Shown here: positions 1 through 11,506 of the stretch, one piece after another | Numbering within the stretch: the first letter of the stretch is position 1 | Layout: each line of letters begins with the position of its first letter | Origin: Tenodera sinensis | Lineage: Eukaryota > Arthropoda > Insecta > Mantodea > Mantidae | Reading direction: 5' to 3' | Assembly: GCA_030765045.1 (NCBI GenBank) | Contig: CM060963.1 | Span: 70,741,117-70,805,116, forward strand | DNA: 64,000 bases | The notes under the pieces: model-generated | What the model saw: only the letters and a program-made list of their open reading frames with translations | Databases searched by the model: none | Told to the model about the DNA's origin: nothing | Program-made: the position numbers and the translations under genes

Positions 1-1304
1 GTACATCATTTCTCTGGTGAAAGAGTTTCAGTGTGAAAGAATTAAGCTAATGAATGCTATCACACTTGTTAATCTTTTAAGAAACCATACAAAAGAATGA
101 GTTTAATTGATTGCTTTTCAAGCTTTCAGAGTTCAGTGAATGATGCTGCTTTAGGTAAGCAGTAGCATCTGAAAGTCAGTATGAGAGTAAAATCTGCACA
201 TGTTAGATTCCTTGACATTACAGGTAAATTTTCAAATCTCTTGGTTTGGCCAAATTTTTAAACTTGTATGCTTTGTTAATTATTTTAAGAGTATATTCTT
301 CTCTGTTCATATAAAAGATAGGCAGCTTTTTCTCATCTCTGGGGATTAACATTGTTCTGCATGGCCTCAAAGAAAGATATTTCTCCTCGCTAATCAGAGT
401 GTTGAATATTGTTTCATGTTCATCAAGAATTTAAATCTCATGAAAAAAGGTTAAAACTGGGCATTTCCCGGTCTGCCTTTTCAAACTAATTCTTATATAC
501 TGAACTTGTCTGTAATGACATCTATGTAGTGCTTTTTAAGGAGCATTAAAAATGTGCATTCGTGTTAGACAACTAAGAAGTCATGCTGAAAGATTGGCAT
601 AAACTCTTGTTTTCTTGGTTTCCTTATGAACTTGAGAGTATCACCTGATGTTTTCATTTCTTTCAGCCATTTTGTTAGTACTTTGTATCAGATTCAGTTT
701 GATGAAATATTCCATTGAGTTTTGCATTTGGGTTACAAATTGTTCTGCTTCTTCTTAATATCACTGTGAAATAAATTTTTATCTTCCAGCAGTGATGTTG
801 AATTGCAGGAGAAAAAGTGAAAATGCAACAATTCTGAATGTTTATGTTTACAATGAATTTACTTGTGCTGCTTGTTTTATTTTTTCTGAATATTCTTAAT
901 GGAGAGTTTTGCTTTGAGTCATGTGATCTCCCTAGAGATGTTTGGAGGATAGTTAAATGCATATCATACATTAAAACTTTGAGTATACTCCTGAATACCC
1001 ATGAATCCCTACATCAAATTGCTATGTGTCATTTTATGTATATCACCCAGAATTTGCTGCTGTTGTCTAGCTACAGTATTCAGATATCTGCTGCAGATTT
1101 TTTCTGTGGATACAAATATATTGCAAGTCATTCTAATAGAAATTATTTTATTTTGTGATTTTAAACTGAAATTTAAAAAAGTTAAGTGTGCGTTAAAGCA
1201 CTGGCTGAAAGACTCCTAAAAGTCTTTCTGTACTTGCTTTGGTGTGCTTAACAAACAAATGTAAATGGCAGAAGCTTTGTTCGTGTTCTTTTACTGTGGA
1301 TTAG

Positions 1305-1340
<36 letters not shown>

Positions 1341-3340
1341 TTAATTACTTGGTTTGTTGTCACTTTAAATGTCATATTGCAATAATTTTACAATTTAGGT
1401 ACATGTTACTTTAGATTTGTTTAAGAATTCAGTAATGTTATGGAAATATAAAGTTGTTTTACAACACACAATTTCCAAGTACTTCTGTTGCTTTAAGGGG
1501 AACTTGGGCATATTTGCACAGCTGTCAGTATTTTTTGCACATTTCTGTGATGTTTTTGACAGTTATGATGACATTGCAAGTGCTGCAGGAAGAAGCTGAA
1601 GTTTTCTGAGAGAATAGTTGAGTAAAGTTAGTGTGTCTAATACAAAGATAAGTGATGAGAACTTGTTCTTGGTGGGTATGATTAGTTACTGGATATGATC
1701 CTTGAAATTATTTAATTTCTTGAAGTTTGTTGGGGCATAATATTCTCTTGAGAGGTATGGTTACATTGTATGTGGAGAACTGATATCTGCTTCCTGTATG
1801 GCCAGATGAGTTGCTTCTTTTACTGCAATCGCTACTAGTTCATTTTCGGGAATACCTTTGTGTGAAGGAATCTAAATTAAGGTAAGATGTATTGGCTTTG
1901 AATTTCTTCTATTATTGGCATTTTAGTATTTTGATTTTGCAAATCAATTATAGCAAAATCATTTAGGACTAAAAAATGGGAGTTAATTTAGCTATTTTTA
2001 GTGTCTTTAAATACTTGGTGGCCTAAATTCATAGGAAAGGTAATTCAAACCACATATAAAACTTAAAAGAAATGTAACAATCAGTTCATGAAAATTGCTG
2101 CAAAGCTACTGAATATCATCACAGCGTTGTCAGGATTTCTCATCTGCAGTGTTTATATGTTTAATTTTTCTCAAGCCAGTTGACTCTCCAAAATATGAGG
2201 CATAATTTCATACTTGTGCAGAATAACTTTGTAGGAAGCTTACTTTCTAAAACCAAGGAGTAGAACTTTCTTCAATACATATTTAGTGTTTCTTAAATTT
2301 TGAAACCTCATTTTCACTTCTAATACATCTAAACCTGCTTCTAATAAACTAAGAATATGCTTCTAGCATTTGTGATAATGGAATTATTGCAGTTTGGATA
2401 AAAAATATGGTGATGCTGGCTCTTCTCAGAAAGGTTTAGTTCCCTTATGGTTATTGTAATTAGAGCACTTGCTTATGCAGAGGTAACTTGAACTACTCTA
2501 TTGGAGACTAAATGTTGCATCACTCATCTTGCAAGTCATACCCAGAGTTTGGAAATAGCCCAAAATGTGCTTAAAAACTGAAAAGTCAGCTCGGCTTCTT
2601 AAAAGAGTGGGAGTTGTGGAAATATTTTGTATTAAAATCTAATGACAGATGTGCCCTCAGAAGCAGTAATGGTACTTAAGTTTGATTTATTTATCTATTC
2701 CATGAAATATTATTTCTTGTATAGCTGATAAAACCTACTAAACTAGGCTGCTATGAGTGCAAAGGTGAGCCCCAATAGACTTTAGTTAACTTCAGAAATA
2801 AAAATAGTTAGAAACTGATTTCAAAAGTGTAATTGCAGTTTTTAAATGTTTTATTTTTTAAAATTCTTATTATTTTTGGAGAAGTTGCATACCTGTTATT
2901 AATTAGCAGCCTGTTGAAAAGATTTTATTTCACAATTTTGCGTGTGCTAATCATATATAGCAGTTACTTTGTAAAGAAAAGCTCCACTTCCAAAGGTGCT
3001 CTTTGTTTTCATGAACACAGTAATAAAGCACAAAAAGTTAGAAGTGTCATGTTGTATAAAAACAGGAGGGTGATTATGTTATGATCTCTTAAAAATTAAT
3101 TAAAACTGCTAAAACACGCTAATTAAAACACATTGCAATGGCTTTTGTATACAGGTTAAATAGAAACATTTTTATGCAGATGGCTCAGGATTCATGACTT
3201 GGTTATAGCAAAACTCAGGAAAACATAATTTACTATTTGCACACTTTATTTTGAGCCCTGGAATCTAGTGCTAGGAATGTCTGAGTCAAGAAAGTCTGTG
3301 CTTTTCCAAAGTAACAACTGAGCATTGTTGTCCATTTCAA
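1..3340. other. Unassigned intronic or intergenic DNA
   Basis: No gene could be supported here on either strand. The longest open frames (for example 838-1158) have no motif, no family resemblance and no convincing splice context. The only low-complexity feature is a run of about 33 T at 1307-1339. A 25-bp stretch at 130-154 sits between a good acceptor and a GTAAGC donor, but it has no partner exon in view. Confidence 0.6.
1307..1339. repeat. Poly-T tract (~33 nt)
   Basis: An uninterrupted T run. It could be the poly-A tail of a minus-strand retroposed sequence or simple mononucleotide expansion. No recognisable retroelement body is attached. Confidence 0.8.
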
Positions 3341-3574
3341 TTTAAAAGGTGAGTCAATTAACACTAAACAACACTTACATTTATAATTTTCCAGAACACA
3401 TTTCAGAGGTTAACTTTCCTCCATTATCAACTGGACAATAACTGGGTTTCCATGGTATTTCATGGTGCGGATGGCGATGAAACATGAAACATCAGAAGAA
3501 GCGTTGCCATCTGCACTATGAAAAATTATAAATGTAAGTGTTGTTTAGTGTTATTAATTGACTCACCTTTTAAA
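3341..3574. mobile_element. Foldback MITE, ~234 bp, ~50-bp terminal inverted repeats
   Basis: The left arm (3341-3390, starting TTTAAAAGGTGAGTCAATTA) is the reverse complement of the right arm (3522-3574). The only clear difference is a 3-nt insertion in the right arm, around the TTATTAATTGACTC segment. The arms end in the palindrome TTTAAA, so a TTAA-type target site is possible but cannot be separated from the palindrome itself. The interior (~130 bp) has no coding capacity. I infer a non-autonomous DNA transposon. The class is not assignable by eye. Confidence 0.75.
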
Positions 3575-6573
3575 TTAAATTGATTATAACAACACTGTTT
3601 TCAAACTTCTATGAAAGGAAGATTGTTGTCCATACTCCAATATGTGCATTTTACTGTATCACATTACCTTTGTTGCTGTAGACCTCCATAACTCGACTCT
3701 CAATAACTTGACATTCCTTTTAACTCAACACTTTTTTTGTTTTAATATTTGTATTTTTTATTGTTATAATTTGACCGTAATAATTTCTATAATCCCTCAT
3801 AGTAACAAAACGGCTGATCATGTATTGAATTTTCGATATCTAATCAGAACATAAGCAGATGATTATTACAAAATCAAAAGTTTGTCACTATAATGTGAGT
3901 GCATAGCACAAACACTTGTATGGAAGGTTTGAAGGTTTCTTGCTGTACCCAGTAAGTACATGGTAAGCTAAAATTTCAGTTACATATTTATGGTTACAGT
4001 ACTGTTTCTTAGATTTCGGACTTACTGTATTGTGTTTGTGCCAATGCAAATGTCGAACGAGAAGAAAAGGCAAGTTAGCATGACAATGGAAATTAAATTG
4101 GATGCGTTGAAGAGACCAGACAAAGGGGAATATATTAGTATGTAATAAATTGTAGGAAATGTTATTCTTTTGCATTTCCTATATTGTACATTTATGTAAT
4201 TTGCAGCATCCTGTTTTAAGTTGTGAATAACAGACTCCTTATTCCATAAAACTGGACATTTTGATAACTCGACACTCTCTCAGTCCACATTAGGTCAAGT
4301 TATCTGGGTTCTACTGTATACTGGTTTACTTTGGTTTTCTTATTTTATGTTTAACCAACTCAAACAGTAACCTTAAGTAGTAAATGCTTGAAGCAGATCC
4401 AGTATCAGCACCACAAACCAGGGTTTAAGTTAGTCACTTTTGTCACATTTTGCTATTCGAGGTCGAAGATTGGAACAAGCTTCAAAACAGCATTCACAAA
4501 AGTCTGAGAACAATCTGCCACAGGAACAAACGATGAGACTATAATAACTACAACCCTTCAATAAGTCGTTAATCATTTTTCACAAAAACGAACTATATGC
4601 CGTTTTCTCTCCCTGCTATTGGAGCTCATTTCTGATCTACTCCACATGGTTCACTCATTCTTATATACAAACATCATTTAGAACTGCATTAACAGTTAAT
4701 TAGGCAACATCTATAATTTGAACCAGGAATATTTTTTTAAAGGTGATGCAATCTGAGTTACATATAAGGAATGACTTTATAATCATAATTTGTGTTGCTA
4801 TTTTAAAACATTGTTTAAAACCATATAGTTTTTGTTTTGTTGTAAATGTTAGTAATACAGCTCATGTGATGATGATACCATGCAGTCCTTTTTGTATTCT
4901 CGCTCAAACTACACACAAATGATGAAATTTCTTCAGAATCTAATTGTTTATTTGGTATGCCTGTTTTAATATCAGGTTTTGTTTCTTTTGTGTGTCCATT
5001 ATTAGTTTCACTGGAACTGGGAATTTGTTCCCTCTTCTTTCTTAAAACAAATCTATACATCACTTCTTGAAAAGCACACATATATACAAAGACAAACTGT
5101 ATATAAAGTAGTTCAAAATATGCAAACCAATACTGACAAGTTTACTGTAATGTAGATATGATATGGAATGTGGAGCTATATGTGTAAAGTTAATTTTAAA
5201 AAAAAATTATAAAATGTCATTCGGCAGATTGCAGTTGACTTCAATTTAATTTACATATATGTCACTTTTAAAACCTTATTAATAGCATAATTTATACAAT
5301 TTTCTAGTTGCAGAATTTTGCACAAAGTTTTCGCACAAATGTAAATTTTGATTTGTGCATTTTTGTGACGTTTTATTTTCTAGCTTAAATCCTGTCACAG
5401 ACTCTTGTAAATGGTAAAGGAACAATCAGTTTGCATAGCCTTTTACTTTAGCCATTGGCTAACTGACAAAAATAAAATACATTTGTGAAAACTACAACTC
5501 ATGCCATCTGTGATATAATTCAAAGCATGACTGCATAAAAGACACGAAAAGCCCTGTGGCTATCTGATAACAATGCCATCTGAGAGCTCAAGATAAAGTA
5601 TGATAATAGTAATTCATAATAGAGCTTAACCTAATCCATTAACTAATATTTCTATGTAGTGCAGAATGGATACTAGTTATTTTTGTTATATTATTTCCTT
5701 TCTTTATTTCTCAAATGTGGCTTATCAAGTGCTATTTGTCTTAACCATAACTCAGTCATAGTGCTCTTGCAAGTCCTGCACAATAGCAGCAACAGTTGTT
5801 AAAAGCATAACTAAAGAAAGAGTGATGTACTGTCAAAGTTCACAATTTGAAGAGAACAATAGGTTACAACAGTACATATACAGCTTTTGAATTATGTGCA
5901 AGGTTAATTAGAAATTCTGAGTACAGGGTGATGTTCACTATTACATTAACAGAACTTGCATAAATAAGCAAGGTATTTGCAGAGAGAACAAAGTAGTGAG
6001 GCACAGAGAGACCGGAGATATTTGCTGACCAATTGCAATAAGCGCTTTTGATGGAGAGAAATCACTTCTGGTTCATTCATTGACCTCAAGAAAATTACAC
6101 TTTTCTGCCCATAAATTAGTATATTTCAGTGTAATTTGTAAAAAAATTGAGCATTCTTATTTTAAACAAACTGTTAACAATGAACTTGATTGTTGCAATG
6201 CCTGCTTCTGTGGACCACATGATACACATTTTTTAGCTATAATTAAAATGAGCCAACCACTGTACTGATATTACCAATGCTAGTGGCACCATTTTCCAAA
6301 AATTAAGTGCCTGTTCGAAGCAGTTTAAGTTAATTGTACAAAAATAGTCCACTGTTTGAAAACTACTGAGGACTAAGTTGTTTTTATATTCTTACTGCAG
6401 TGATGCAACTAAAATCTTCAGATGTGTGCATAGTATGCAATTTAATTAATGGATGTCAAAAATGCTCTTCCTAGAAAAAACATATACTAGACCACATCAT
6501 ACCAGTATTTATTATAATCAATGAGAAGAAGAGGGTGATATACTCTGTACACTGGTATCTTTCACTGCAAATA
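3575..6573. other. Unassigned AT-rich DNA
   Basis: Only short open frames without recognisable motifs or splice structure. I see no gene, RNA or repeat that I can support in this stretch. Confidence 0.55.
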
Positions 6574-8185
6574 CAGAGGCCGACAGAAGTATTCGAACGT
6601 AAACATATTTATCACTTTTTTATCACATATTTATCACTTTTATTATTTTAAAGCTACGCATACATAAATACAACTGGTACAAAATAAACTTGAATCTTCC
6701 ATTAAACATACACACTCATAAATAGCAACTGAAACTAATTTGCACCACAAGAAGAAGTAAAACGGTTACTTTACATCTGGACATAAGTATTAGAACAGAG
6801 AACAGCTAGTATTTAGTTATCATCCCCTTTCTTTGAATTACAGCAGATAATCGTTTGGGCATTGTCTGTATGTGTTGTTTAGTGACTGCCGAGTGCATAT
6901 TTCTCCACTCTGTTTGAAGAAGTTCTTTTAGATGGTCCTTGCTCCTGATGTGATGCTTCCTCACAGGCTCCTCAAGCTCCTTCCAGATGTTCTCTATAGG
7001 ATTTAAATCTGGAGATTGGGGCGGTGTCTTCAAAGTGTGAGGAGTGTTGTATACTATCCAAAGCCTTACAATTTCAGCAGTATGCTTTGGATCATTGTTC
7101 TGCTGGAAGTAATAATCATGCCCTTATCCCAGCTTCTCTGCACTCTTTTTAAGATTGTTTTCAAGAATCCTCTTGTATGCAAATTTGTCCATGATACCAT
7201 CTATGAACACCAGTTCCCCAAAGCCAGATGAAGCTATGCAACCCCATACCATCACACCACTGCCACCATATTTCACTGTAGCTACCATGTTCTTAGGTTC
7301 CCATTCTGTATTTGGCTGTCTCCATACTTTTAGTCGTCCATCACTCTTGTATATGCAGAATTTGCTCTCGTCTGACCAGAGAACCTTATCCCAGAATTCT
7401 GTTGCTTTCACCACATACTGTTTGGCAAATTCTATACGCTTTTTCTTATTCACCTTATTAATATATGGTTTCTTCCTAGGAACGCGGGCATTGTACCCAG
7501 CACTATTTAAAACCCATTCAACTGTTCTGGTGTGAACCATAGTGCCAGAATATTGCTCAAGGCATCTTCTAATCTCAGATGCAGTGACTCTCGGATTCTG
7601 CTTCACCATTTTTATTATTTGCCTCCTGTCTTTGGTGGTGAGTTTAGAAGGAGCGCCATTTCTAGGTTTATTTACCACAGTATTTGTCTGTTTGAAGCAT
7701 TGGATTATGTAGAACACTGTAGTTTTGCTTCTGTTAATGGTGTTGGCAATTTCAGAGAGAGATTTCTTCTGTTTGTACATATTGATCACAATATTCCTTT
7801 CTGCCACCGTTGTCTCCTTACCTTTACGCCCCATATTACCTGAGTTCAAAATCGGCTAAATAACTTGAGCACACTGTCTCGTGGCACAGCATAAACACAA
7901 CTGCTATGTGGTAGGGGCGTGTAGGGTACGCCCAAGCACCTTTCTCTCTGTTCGATTGGTTACGTTCGAATACTTATGTCCTCCAATAAGAGGGACAATA
8001 GAATAAATACAGTACAGATTGTGTAATAAATACATGCAAAGTGATATTTTATATATTGTTTCCGAATACACAAAAGGTTAATGTTTACATGTGCAACAAT
8101 TCAATGCTGCCAAATAAATATTACAGTATCTATAGTACGTGCAATGTTACATGTTATATTATTCAAATACTTCTGTCGGCCTCTG
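6574..8185 (-). mobile_element. Tc1-family transposon, 1,612 bp, both ends present
   Basis: The ends are inverted repeats. The left end is CAGAGGCCGACAGAAGTATT (from 6574) and the right end is its reverse complement, finishing at 8185. Each is flanked by a TA dinucleotide (6572-6573 and 8186-8187), the target site of Tc1/mariner elements. A second AAGTATT-like block lies inside each end (near 6785 and 7970), like the IR/DR organisation of Tc1 elements. The transposase gene is on the minus strand inside. Both ends and a nearly open transposase suggest a fairly young copy. Confidence 0.93.
6806..7834 (-). pseudogene. Tc1-family DDE transposase, one in-frame stop
   Basis: Reading from the ATG at 7834, the frame gives about 342 codons, normal for a Tc1 transposase, with no frameshift. 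The N-terminal helix-turn-helix DNA-binding region is followed by a second one around an RVTASEIRR motif. The DDE domain shows WSDESKF (first Asp, about residue 155), the GGSGVMVWGCI strand and SPDLNPIENIW (third acidic residue, Glu about 281). Two defects are visible. A TAA stop (plus strand 7124-7126) sits after residue ~236. The second catalytic Asp, normally in QQDND, is Asn (QQNND, codon at 7097-7099, about residue 246). The Asn-Glu spacing is 34, as in DD34E Tc1 elements. The protein is therefore almost certainly inactive, but the element could be moved by an intact relative. Confidence 0.93.
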
Positions 8186-8187
8186 TA

Positions 8188-8944
8188 TCTACCTTGATTT
8201 CAGTTATTGTGAAAAGAAATGTTGTTTCATATTTTGAAAATTCTTACAAATGATTTTAATAAACAAACAGGTTGTAAAACAACACCATTTACCAAAAGTT
8301 GTTCATATGATTTAAATGGTCTTGATAAAACTTATTCCTTTATTTTGAACGATCTCTAGTTTCCATGTTCAGTTAAATACACATTGTGACAGTGCATAAT
8401 TAAAAGTATTTCTGGTTGCTTAGCCCTGTCAGACAGTGCTGAGCTTTGTGCTCTTCATTTACCATCACTGTATTTGTTCAGAAGCATTTCCTTCAATTTT
8501 AATTTATACTGAATGTTTTCCTGTTAGATGCTCCTTATGCAAATTCTGAACTGATCTAAAGCTTTGGAAATTAACAAATAGATTTTTAATTTAATATACT
8601 CTAATGAACCCACAGGTTTACACCCTGGGTTCACTGGGAGGTGGTGCATAGACTTGGATGCAGGATGATCATTCTGGGCCTGGGCAACAGGGTGCCATGG
8701 AAGTGGAAGTTAAGTGTGAAAAATGGCACTCTGGGTTCCATAAAAATGGACTCGGGTAGATGTTTATTATAAATTAAATGAGAAAAAGCCCATTGAGCAC
8801 AGGGGTTAGAATTCAATTGTGGTTAACTTACGTGGAGGGTTCTCTTGGGTCTTGTTGACTTGTTAGAATAAAACTTAGACATGGACATGTTCACCAAAGA
8901 CATTCACCAAGAGCAAAGTGGTCTGGTTCCAGGTCCTTATGTAG
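8188..8944. other. Unassigned DNA between two transposons
   Basis: No gene is supported. A slightly GC-richer stretch around 8600-8830 contains a short imperfect hairpin (GAACCCACAGG / CCTGGGTTC) but no tRNA boxes or other hallmark that would let me name it. Confidence 0.5.
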
Positions 8945-8946
8945 TA

Positions 8947-10227
8947 TGAGGGTCACTATGAAAGTTTTGAGATACACTAAGAAAATTTGTTTCAAAATTA
9001 TTCTGATTGTTGCACTTTCTCAAAGTACTTGCCACCACACTGTATATACTTTTGCATTTGCTGAAGCCACTTCTGGAAGCACTCCTGCCATGTGTTTTTT
9101 TGTTTTAAGGCTGCAAGGTCCCCTTCATAGGTGTGACAGCATCTTCTGGGGTTGAAAATCTCTTTCCACACCTGCAATTTTTTATCATTGGGAACAGGAA
9201 AAGTTACATGGGGCCAGGTCAGGATCGTGTGGTGGATGAATCATCAGTTTGACCTCTGTAGACTCCAGGAAGTGAATGGTGATGTTGGCTGTGTGTGCGG
9301 ATACATTATCATGATGGAGAAGGGTCCCTCGTAGTCCCATGTGTAGCTGTCATTATTGAAGCTTGGCAAAAGATTTTGGCAAGCAAACTGTGGTGTACCA
9401 ATTAGTGGCAACCATGCTTTGCTCCTTCAGAGAAATGGTTGCACAAAACCATCCTTTAGGACAAATGAGAACACCATTTTCTTGTGGACACTTTGGTGAC
9501 TCTTCACTTTTGTCGATGGATTGTCATCAGAAAAGATTCACACTGCTGATTACCACTTGGTCTCCAGATCAAACTAATAAATCCAGGCTTCATCATCTGT
9601 AACAATGCGAAACCTGTCTGGAGTGTCCTCCTTTGGATCTTCAGCATTTTCTCACACCATTCAACATGGGCGTGTTTTTGTTCTTCCATCATATTGTGAA
9701 GCACTCCATGAAGGAATTCATGGAAGATTTTAGAAACTACTGGTGAACAAATTTGCAATGTTGCCTCTATTTCTTTAAATGTTATGCAATTATTTTCGTG
9801 AAGCATTTTTCTCAACAGTGCAAGTTTTCCTTAGTCACCTGCAGTTGCCGGATGCACGCTACTCTCATCTTTCAAAGCTATTTGGGCCCCTTTTAAATCC
9901 CAGAAACCATTGGAAAACTTTGGCATGGGAAGGATCAATGTCTTCAAAAGCCTGTTGCAAATGTGCAAGACTTTGGCACTAATTTAACCCACTTTCAAGA
10001 TTGTAGAAAATTGTTGAGCAAAAATGCTTTCTTCCCAGCTCCATTGCAAGAACTGACTACCTGCATGCTGCGGGTTGTTCATCCTTGTGCTGCTGGAATT
10101 CCTTGAGTGTGGAGTCACTACCTAATACCAGTTAACCATCAAAGGATGGGGCTATCCCATCTTACATTCAATTCGAGTGGATCAACTCTAATTTTCTCAC
10201 ATCTCAAAACTTTTGTAGTGACCCTCG
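8947..10227 (-). mobile_element. mariner-family transposon, 1,281 bp
   Basis: The terminal inverted repeats begin TGAGGGTCACTATGAAAG on the left and CGAGGGTCACTACAAAAG on the right (read inward). They match at about 24 of 28 positions. TA dinucleotides flank both ends (8945-8946 and 10228-10229). Length, TA target and the minus-strand transposase remnant all fit mariner (DD34D) elements. Confidence 0.9.
8990..10090 (-). pseudogene. mariner transposase, multiply frameshifted
   Basis: Mariner-like segments appear in order on the minus strand but in different frames. An N-terminal piece contains FEDIDPSHAKVFQWF. A middle open stretch (9815 down to 9504) contains MRKMLHENNCITFKEIEATL, then HEFLHGVLHN and EEQKHAHVEWCEKML, the region normally leading to the first catalytic Asp. 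Further on lies a HPPHDPDLAPC piece equivalent to the conserved HPPYSPDLAP block of the family. Stops and shifts interrupt it throughout, so no active protein is possible. Confidence 0.85.
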
Positions 10228-10229
10228 TA

Positions 10230-11322
10230 TGTGATTGCAAAGGTAAGCTTTCTGGTAGCACCATGAGCACTCTAATTTCAAACCTGACTGAACTCCCCAA
10301 CTACTGTTCATGTGCTGGTAAAGAGTCGCTACAATACTGCTAGTATGTAAATGCTGAGATGCAGACAATTGATGGTTCCATTGTGTGTAACCAGAGCTTG
10401 CAAAATCGGAGCTAGAAAGGAAAGGGAGGAAATGAATACCATGAACAGAAGGGCTAGTGGGATACATGACTTGACTCAACTGTTGCTGTTGTGCACTTGC
10501 ATCATATGAGTGCTCCAACATCACAAGTCGCCTCATAGAACATAATAAATAGCATTTCATTTTAGACTTTCTTCCTATTGTTCTGTGGAACTCAGATCAA
10601 GTTAGTAATCATTCTGCACATTCTTTCTAAAGATAATATAGGTACTTAGAATTATTTTTAAGCATTTTTGTAATTTTATTTTAAGCTTGCAAAATTGTTC
10701 AAAGCTGTGAAGCATTATATTGCACTTAACTATTGAATACTGTTCCTCAGAGTAATTCAAAAGACTGATTTGTACAAGCTAAACCTTATTGTCATGGGAA
10801 TGTTTCTAAGGTACTTCAAATCTTGGTTTGTTTGTGATAAAGTGATATATGATTTAAATAGTGGATGCAGAGCTGATACTTTGTTTAATTTTGATGATGT
10901 TGAAAATAAATTTTTCTTTGAATTTATTGTGATGTATACTTGTAATGCAAATTTTGGGAATATTTGCTCAAAATAAGACAATCTTATGAAATTAAAACTG
11001 GAACTAAACATCTGGAGCATTTAAATAACTAAAATTATATGAAATAATCTTGTACAGTTTTCTGTTTCACTTACCTAAAACAGCAGGTTGCAAAATGTTG
11101 GATAGCTTGTATCCCTGGCAGATACAATTGACAATTCTGTTTTCCATTTTAGACTGCCAAAGCTCATCATTGTTTATGTATGATATTGTGCCAACAAATT
11201 CTTTTATTCCAGGTGCTGAGTTCATTGGTTCTCTGTGTCAGTTTCAGACATTTGATATCCTTGCTGCTTTGTTGGTTAACTCATGAGGTGATGATGATAA
11301 TTATATCATTTGTGTGTGCTTA
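10230..11322. other. Unassigned DNA
   Basis: Short open frames only, in AT-rich sequence without motifs. Nothing here can be supported as a gene. Confidence 0.5.
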
Positions 11323-11506
11323 GGCTTTCACGGCTGGTGTCCATTTGGAATAAAATATTTTCCGGGCTTGTAGGCTATGGTCGACATGTAGGAATTGCTC
11401 CTGATGTTTCACTCAAGTCTGTGTTGATCATCATCAGAGGACCCAACGATGAGCAATTCCTACACATCAACCATGGCCTACAAGCCCAGAAGATATTTTA
11501 TTCCAA
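11323..11506 (-). mobile_element. Penelope-like terminal remnant with hammerhead-type motif
   Basis: A foldback structure: arms 11345-11400 and 11451-11506 are largely complementary (about 56 bp each). The ~50-nt loop carries a minus-strand hammerhead-like core. Read on the minus strand it has TCCT, then CTGATGA, a weak stem II (TCAA...TTGA), GAAAC, ATC, then AGGA. TCCT and AGGA pair as stem I. Outside the left arm is AGGCTTTCACGGC, the reverse complement of GCCGTGAAAGCCT, which is shared with three other loci in this window. Hammerhead motifs in terminal repeats are a known trait of Penelope-like retroelements. No reverse transcriptase is seen here, so the assignment is by motif only. Confidence 0.6.
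11399..11441 (-). ncRNA. Hammerhead-ribozyme-like motif (type I layout)
   Basis: The minus strand reads stem I (TCCT), CTGATGA, stem II region, GAAAC, ATC, stem I (AGGA). The two invariant core boxes and the four-pair stem I are intact. Stem II is short and imperfect, and the triplet is AUC instead of GUC, which spoils the second pair of the minimal stem III. Activity is doubtful for a single copy. Confidence 0.5.

Noticed and set aside
130..154. 25-bp candidate microexon between TTTCAG and GTAAGC
   Set aside because: Splice signals are good and one frame is open, but it is too short to judge and has no identifiable partner exon or family.
838..1219. Overlapping plus-strand frames (106 and 72 codons)
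   Set aside because: Cys/Ile/Leu-rich AT-driven frames without signal, domain or splice support.
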